Under the pieces are notes generated by a model. That model saw only the letters and a program-made list of their open reading frames with translations. It was not told where the DNA came from and did not search any database. The position numbers and the translations under genes were made by a program. Below, piece by piece: positions 59,666 to 64,000 of a stretch of 64,000 bases of DNA (position 1 is its first letter; each line of letters opens with the position of its first letter). Source of the stretch: Flavobacterium lipolyticum (GTDB lineage: Bacteria; Bacteroidota; Bacteroidia; Flavobacteriales; Flavobacteriaceae); assembly GCF_020905335.1 (NCBI RefSeq), contig NZ_JAJJMN010000003.1:124001-188000 (forward strand), written 5' to 3'.

Positions 59666-59808
59666 TACTACTATTTGTTTACAATAATTACCCCTGATAA
59701 TCTTGCAAGTGGACGAACATACTATACATCAGCGGAGATTGAGGCTAAAATGATAAATGCTAAAACAGGTGATATAAAAGATGGTAAAGTGAATATTCAT
59801 TGTCATTA
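59666..59808 (+). pseudogene. C-terminal remnant of a lost Rhs toxin
   Basis: An open stretch of 47 codons without a proper start. The readable end is ITPDNLASGRTYYTSAEIEAK, then MINAKTGDIKDGKVNIHCH and a stop. It looks like the last part of a polymorphic toxin. The next ATG (59818), ten bases after this stop, begins a likely immunity gene. The RHS core before it has been deleted. Confidence 0.55.
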
Positions 59809-59817
59809 AAACTAAAA

Positions 59818-60423
59818 ATGGAAAATAAATATCAAGAAAAAGTAGATAAGGAAATTAATGAGGTAGTTAACCCTATCCGTAATAATTGGGATCAATTTAC
59901 TGAAAAAGAATTGGAAATTCTCTTAAAAAAACTTGGAAGCATATGTAGAGATGAAACTTCATTGCTAAGGAAAAATATCCTTTCAGATATTACGCTTGTT
60001 AAAGCTTTGGTAGAAATTGGAGAAAGGTATAGTAATAACTCTAAAATATTAATTGAAATAGTATCTTCTATAAATAATATGAATAAAAGATACGATTTAG
60101 AGATTACAGATGAAACTTTTCACTTTCTTATTGATAAAACAAAAAATAAGAAAGTAAACTTTTATATTTCAATTTTTATAGCAGAATTATCTCAATTTAC
60201 AAAGTATGGTAGTAAATGGGAGTATATTATGTCTATTCCTAATATTGCACCTAAGGAAAAATCAATAAATACGTTTTATCGAATAATTAGTAATAATATA
60301 GACGAGATACCTGCCAACTATAAATCGGATGTTGTAAAAATATTCGAAAAAACTTTAAATAGTTCTAATTTACACGAAGTGACGATCAATAAATATTTAA
60401 AGATTATATCAGATTTGAGATAA
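59818..60423 (+). CDS. Orphan immunity-like helical protein
   Basis: The start is set at ATG 59818 (MENKYQEKVDKE), since the frame's earlier start overlaps the toxin remnant. The protein has 201 residues, all helical (HEAT-like character), with no signal peptide. It follows a toxin remnant, so it may be a kept immunity gene whose toxin was lost. Family not recognised. Confidence 0.75.
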   Translation: MENKYQEKVDKEINEVVNPIRNNWDQFTEKELEILLKKLGSICRDETSLLRKNILSDITLVKALVEIGERYSNNSKILIEIVSSINNMNKRYDLEITDETFHFLIDKTKNKKVNFYISIFIAELSQFTKYGSKWEYIMSIPNIAPKEKSINTFYRIISNNIDEIPANYKSDVVKIFEKTLNSSNLHEVTINKYLKIISDLR

Positions 60424-60472
60424 TATTATCGGTTCGAAGTAAAATTTGACGTAAAATAGAAAAAAAAAGAAA

Positions 60473-60500
60473 AACTGCTTCAATATGGAGGCAGTTTCCA
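60473..60500 (+). terminator. Hairpin before displaced tip 2
   Basis: AACTGCTTC / GAGGCAGTT stem with a 6-base loop. A very similar hairpin lies at 62675-62700, before the next module. Confidence 0.55.
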
Positions 60501-60576
60501 TTTATTATATTTATTCTATCAACAAAGTATTTGGTAATGTAATATTTAATGGCTTATAGTTTATATTACGAGTGAA

Positions 60577-61499
60577 GAATAAATCGTTATGTTTGGGATG
60601 GAAATGTTCTTATTCACGAATGGAAATACGATTTAAAAGATCGGCCTAAATTAATCGCTACTGAGGATGATTTAGTCTATGATAAACCGGAACCGATTGA
60701 GAATTTAATTACCTGGGTTTATGAAGAGGATTCTTTTGTTCCATGTGTTAAGATTGTTGGAGAGGAAAAATTTTCGATCATCAATGATTATATTGGTAGG
60801 CCTGTACAAGCTTATAATGAGAAAGGTGATGTAGTTTGGGAAACGGATTATCACATTTATGGAGATCTCCGTAATCTAAAAGGAGATAGAAGTTTTATTC
60901 CTTTTAGACAGTTAGGGCAGTACGAGGATATAGAAACAGGCCTTTATTATAATAGGTTTAGGTATTATAATCCTGACAGTGGACTGTACTTATCACAAGA
61001 CCCAATAGGGCTTCTGGGGAGTAATCCTACTTTGTATGCCTATGTTCATGATTGTAATAGCTGGGTAGATGTATTTGGATTGGCCAATGAATTCGCTATC
61101 GGAAGTTACGGTAGTTTGACAGGCCCGGCACACGTAGGAGATAATCTGACTGGGCATGAATTACTTCAAAGTGCATGGTTAAGACAAAATCATAATATAA
61201 CTAGGAGTAGTGCAATTGGTCAGTTAAATCCCTCTATTGCATTAACTGAACCTAATATGCATAAGAACATTACCGCGTTACAGAATAAGTACAAAATGGG
61301 AGGAACTAAGTTAAAAGGACAATCAGCTTTGCAAAATATAAATAGAAATGCTGCATTGACAAGACGTGGTATATATGAGGGGTTACTTACTAGAGGTTGG
61401 GAGTCTTCAAATGCAAAAAGATATGCTACGGAATTAACAAATAAACTTAGAGATGATGCAATTGATTTTGCAAAGAAACAAGGTTATATATGTCACTAA
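60577..61499 (+). CDS. Displaced rhs 3' tip 2 with a GHE-motif toxin
   Basis: Homology to the full rhs begins at about 60577 (INRYVWDGNVLIHEW, matching 55630), right after an in-frame TGA (60573). No ATG start exists; an ORF caller begins at a TTG (61032). The RHS core is intact (IPFRQLGQYEDIETGLYYNRFRYY, YLSQDPIGL). The toxin (about 140 residues) has GDNLTGHELLQSAWLRQNHN, NPSIALTEPNMHKNITALQ and a helical end. Spaced histidines suggest a metal-dependent nuclease or RNase, but this is not certain. Confidence 0.82.
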
Positions 61500-61511
61500 A
61501 AATAAAAAAGA

Positions 61512-62054
61512 ATGAATGAATTGTATGCTACTTGTTTGATATATGACAAGACTTTAGACGCCAGAATAGGGGGTAATCCTCCTAAAGTTATTGAAAATGA
61601 TATTCCGGAAGATTATAATTTTTATGCAGTTATTAACCATCCAGAGAAGCAAGATAAAATGCTCTCAATAATAATACATAATAATTTTGATGTCCTTTTA
61701 GAGAATAATATTTATCCTGACATATCTGTAAAAGTGATAGAACATGAATATTCTGAAATCGGAGATAGGAAAGATAAGGTGATTGAAGACCTTGGAATTT
61801 GTTCTATAAGTAATTATTCGACAGAGAATTTAAGTGAATTTTTATTTATAAAAGTTGGAGGAGAGCCACGTTTGATTCAACCTAAAAGTTACTTTTATGA
61901 AAAATTAGAGAAAGATGGTTATTCATTTTTTTTACAAATAGAAGAAGAAGGATACTATGATGGTATGGATTATGTATTTATGTATGGAGCATTATATTTG
62001 TATAAACACAATATAACAGGCGAAATAATAGCAGGTTTTTGGCAATATTCTTAG
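61512..62054 (+). CDS. Candidate immunity protein for tip 2 (DUF1963/YwqG-like)
   Basis: 180 residues, cytosolic and acidic. The C-terminal part FIKVGGEPRLIQPKSYFYEKL, FLQIEEEGY and YGALYLYKHN resembles the DUF1963/YwqG pattern (GG.P..IQ...LLQI). It starts 12 bp after the toxin stop. Immunity role from position. Confidence 0.78.
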   Translation: MNELYATCLIYDKTLDARIGGNPPKVIENDIPEDYNFYAVINHPEKQDKMLSIIIHNNFDVLLENNIYPDISVKVIEHEYSEIGDRKDKVIEDLGICSISNYSTENLSEFLFIKVGGEPRLIQPKSYFYEKLEKDGYSFFLQIEEEGYYDGMDYVFMYGALYLYKHNITGEIIAGFWQYS

Positions 62055-62064
62055 CTAAATGTTA

Positions 62065-62262
62065 CGCGAAGTCTTTCAACATGTAACTACAAGATTATCT
62101 AAAACTAAACCCCGCTCATTTTAGCGGGGTTTGTTGTGAATATTAGAATCAATTTTTAATTTCTTTTGCTGGCCTGATAATCAGCATGTTTTTCATTACG
62201 GTAATGGTCAAATTTTTGTCGGTAGTTAATCCCCACTGGCGCGAGCGTCTCGCTTGTGAACA
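62065..62262. repeat. Cassette-boundary repeat B
   Basis: Second copy of repeat A, including the AAACCCCGCTCATTTTAGCGGGGTTT hairpin (about 62109-62134). It follows the immunity gene of tip 2. Confidence 0.8.
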
Positions 62263-62324
62263 TCATTAACAAAAATTGATTTAACAGATAGCCCGCTCCG
62301 CAAAGTATACCTCACAAGCGCTGC

Positions 62325-62539
62325 GCAAACGTCTCTGACTTTGCGCCAACTTGCAAACGTCTAGTTTAAAACATATAAACCGTGAAGTCTAAGGCTTTAA
62401 AAATAAATTTATTAGATACAATTTCTGAAAAAGAAAGAATCAAAATAATATTAAGAAATAATATAAAAAGTCGGGAGACTTTTACGAACTTTAATAATTC
62501 AATGAGCGAAAAAAAAAGCGCAAAGTCAGAGACATTTGC
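62325..62539. mobile_element. 215-bp element with 22-bp inverted repeats (MITE-like)
   Basis: The left end (62325-62346) and right end (62518-62539) are reverse complements with one mismatch: GCGCAAAGTCAGAGACATTTGC on the right, the same with G for A in the complement of the left. The inside has a GTG-started frame (62382-62555, 57 codons, KALKINLLDTISEKERIKI) running over the right end. I saw no target-site duplication by eye. Confidence 0.55.
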
Positions 62540-62674
62540 ACAGCTTTTCAGTTGAACACTTCGGAAAGCTGCGTAATTAATTTTGACTGTTAACCTGTAA
62601 TATTTAAGATTCACCAGCTAGCAGATATCTTTCTTTAGCATAGTGGAAACTTAACAAAGTAGAGAAAAAAACAA

Positions 62675-62703
62675 AAGCTGCCTCAATACAGAGGCAGTTT
62701 CTT
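62675..62703 (+). terminator. Hairpin before the last module
   Basis: GCTGCCTC / GAGGCAGT stem, a variant of the hairpin at 60473. Confidence 0.55.
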
Positions 62704-62724
62704 ATTTGTAATAGTATAGAATAA

Positions 62725-63066
62725 ATGAAAGTTTACAGTGCAGCACCGGAAGGAAATCAAATGGCTGATTTAGAGCCGGCTCGTTATTTTAATTTGGCAA
62801 TAAAACAAAACTTAGAGGTAGAAGAATGGTTAAGAACAGCTGACGAGGCTAGCCAAGCTCTATTGGTTCATATTGATGTTTTTGTATATTTGAGTAAGAA
62901 ATATCCTGAAATGGCGAATAGAAGGGTAGCAAAACTAAACAGAAATCAAATTAAAGAAACTTTTTATGCCTGGTTCGAAAGATGTGGAAAAAAAATACCC
63001 GCTAGTTTTAGGGATGGTGTTAAAGAATCAGCTGATTTATTATTTTCTGAACTAGATAAAATTTAA
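62725..63066 (+). CDS. Small protein upstream of Imm51, toxin remnant or immunity-like
   Basis: 113 residues, helical and soluble, with no known domain. It starts about 25 bp after a hairpin that in the previous module precedes an rhs tip, but carries no RHS core. It may be a leftover of a toxin gene or another immunity gene. The next ORF starts 7 bp later. Confidence 0.65.
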   Translation: MKVYSAAPEGNQMADLEPARYFNLAIKQNLEVEEWLRTADEASQALLVHIDVFVYLSKKYPEMANRRVAKLNRNQIKETFYAWFERCGKKIPASFRDGVKESADLLFSELDKI

Positions 63067-63073
63067 ATATTAT

Positions 63074-63424
63074 ATGAATTTGGATGATTTTATGGAGTCA
63101 ATAGATCCTTTTTTTTGGGTTGAACATGAAAATAGTGTTTCGGTATGTCTTAATGTTGGGGAGTATAAAACCGAAATTTTTGAAACCAGAGAAGAAGAAG
63201 GTTTTGAAGGGAATGGATATGATTGGGCTTCTTTAGCGCAGGTGTTTTTGCAAGAACAAAAATCTGAGCTTGTTGATGTCGTAAAGTTTGATCCTGAAGG
63301 AAGTATGTTTTGTGCTTATTCTTCAGATTCCGAAGCATTAAAATCTTTTATTATTTCATTTAAAGAAGCTTGTGAAAATAAAGAGTTAATTCTTGATTTG
63401 TTTTCAAGAGCAGAATTAGATTAG
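63074..63424 (+). CDS. Imm51-family immunity protein
   Basis: 116 residues. The pattern SVSVCLNVGEYKTEIFETREEEGFEGNGYDWASLAQVFL followed by FDPEGSMFCAYSSDSEALKSFIISFKEAC matches the Imm51 immunity family as I remember it. It has no signal peptide, so it protects against a cytosolic toxin. No intact toxin gene is next to it. Confidence 0.8.
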   Translation: MNLDDFMESIDPFFWVEHENSVSVCLNVGEYKTEIFETREEEGFEGNGYDWASLAQVFLQEQKSELVDVVKFDPEGSMFCAYSSDSEALKSFIISFKEACENKELILDLFSRAELD

Positions 63425-63470
63425 TGCTTTAGGGAATTAAATAAATAAAATGAAACTTTCAATTTGTTAT

Positions 63471-63518
63471 TCTTTCGATCTGTAACAACAAGATTATAAA
63501 AACTAAACCCCGCTCATT
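63471..63518. repeat. Cassette-boundary repeat C, cut by an IS end
   Basis: The first 48 bp of the boundary repeat, up to the loop of the AAACCCCGCTCATTT hairpin, where the IS end begins. Confidence 0.75.
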
Positions 63519-63845
63519 TTGAACTGCCTCCAAAAAGTTAGACACTATTTGGGGGCATTTTTTATGAATAAAAAAAGAAATTTTACAGCAGAATTTAAAC
63601 TTGAACAAGTTTTAAAGTATCTTGAGAATCACCTATCCTATACTGCTATTTCAAATGAAGCTGGTATTGATCATTCTGTATTACGAAGATGGGTTAGTTT
63701 GTATCAATCCAAAGGGATTTTAGGATTAGAAATTAACAAAACCAAAACTACTTTTAGTTTAGATTTTAAACATAAAGTAGTCAAAGGTATGATAGCAAAT
63801 AACTTATCGTATTTTGATACCAGTATAAAATTTGGCATTTGGTAA
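63519..63845 (+). mobile_element. IS3-type insertion sequence remnant
   Basis: The left end TGAACTGCCTCCAAAAAGTT begins inside boundary repeat C and is typical for IS3-family ends (TGxACTGxxxCCxxxAAG). Only the start of orfA is left. No orfB and no right end are seen before 64000. Confidence 0.75.
63564..63845 (+). pseudogene. IS3-family transposase OrfA, truncated
   Basis: 93 codons from ATG 63564. The first helix-turn-helix is complete (FKLEQVLKYLENHLSYTAISNEAGIDHSVLRRWVSLYQ). The second begins (HKVVKGMIANNLSYFDTSIKFGIW) and is cut by a stop, where OrfA proteins go on. The rest of the element is missing. Confidence 0.8.
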
Positions 63846-63882
63846 GAACGTTTGCTTATAGATTTCAATCGAAATTCACAAA

Positions 63883-64000
63883 ATGCGTAAAACTACTCAA
63901 GTATTATTTGTTTTTATTTTCTTACATTTAGAACTAAAAAAAACGGAAAAAATGGAAAATCAGAATCAATTTGACGGGTTAGGAACTTTTGAGCATATCG
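63883..64000 (+). CDS. Start of an ORF cut by the window end
   Basis: The frame is open to the end of the window. It starts at ATG 63883 or, more likely, at in-frame ATG 63952 (MENQNQFDGLGTFEHI), which has an A-rich region before it. Too short to identify. Confidence 0.35.
   Translation, partial: MRKTTQVLFVFIFLHLELKKTEKMENQNQFDGLGTFEHI

Overview
The window is from a Bacteroidota genome, most likely Flavobacterium or a close relative. The evidence is the low-GC coding, the Bacteroidota-type promoters (TTG, about 20 bp, TAnnTTTG), the 16S rRNA ending in the Bacteroidota form of the 3' tail, and a type VI secretion system of the Bacteroidota class (T6SS-iii), which uses TssN/O/P/R-type parts instead of TssJ/L/M.

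Layout. (1) 1-10,020: the 3' end of a nonribosomal peptide synthetase, an Sfp-type phosphopantetheinyl transferase, a secreted TAP-like alpha/beta hydrolase with C-terminal membrane helices, a LysR regulator, two small ORFs, a Sua5-type tRNA t6A enzyme, an SbtA-like bicarbonate permease and a YheT-like hydrolase. (2) 10,020-16,530: short repeats, then an rRNA operon with three tandem promoters: 16S, tRNA-Ile(GAT), tRNA-Ala(TGC), 23S, 5S, terminator. (3) 16,530-18,590: about 2 kb of non-coding repeats with a period near 450 bp. (4) 18,594-19,995 (minus): an LpxA-like acyltransferase and a Crp/Fnr regulator. (5) 20,215-34,892: the T6SS-iii structural cluster. tssB-tssC lie on the minus strand; tssE-F-H-G-N-K-O, two membrane-anchored proteins (one PKD-like), tssR and a winged-helix/membrane protein lie on the plus strand. 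(6) 35,347-46,453: effector module 1, with hcp, vgrG, a Tle1-like lipase with a lipoprotein partner, a PAAR-like DUF4280 protein, a Tae4 amidase and three tandem Tai4-like immunity genes. (7) 46,821-63,500: effector module 2, with a second, almost identical hcp, a glucosaminidase effector with a lipoprotein partner, vgrG2, a putative Rhs adaptor, a full-length rhs toxin with its immunity gene, then an array of promoterless and start-less rhs 3' tips, each with a different toxin and immunity gene. The modules are separated by terminators and a repeated intergenic element. The array ends in an IS3-type orfA remnant.

How it fits together. TssBC sheath, Hcp tube, VgrG/PAAR spike, TssEFGK baseplate, ClpV and the TssN/O/P/R envelope complex would fire at least four kinds of cargo: a phospholipase (membrane), an amidase and a glucosaminidase (both cell wall), and an Rhs nuclease. 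Each is paired with a candidate immunity protein in the expected compartment. The displaced rhs tips share about 0.5 kb with the 3' part of the full rhs gene, so homologous recombination could swap the toxin. The most interesting points not explained by standard annotation are the conserved structured leader (promoter plus terminator-like hairpin) in front of both hcp genes, the two unnamed proteins tied to the Tle and Rhs cargos, the rhs tip array with its boundary repeats, and a 215-bp element bounded by 22-bp inverted repeats.
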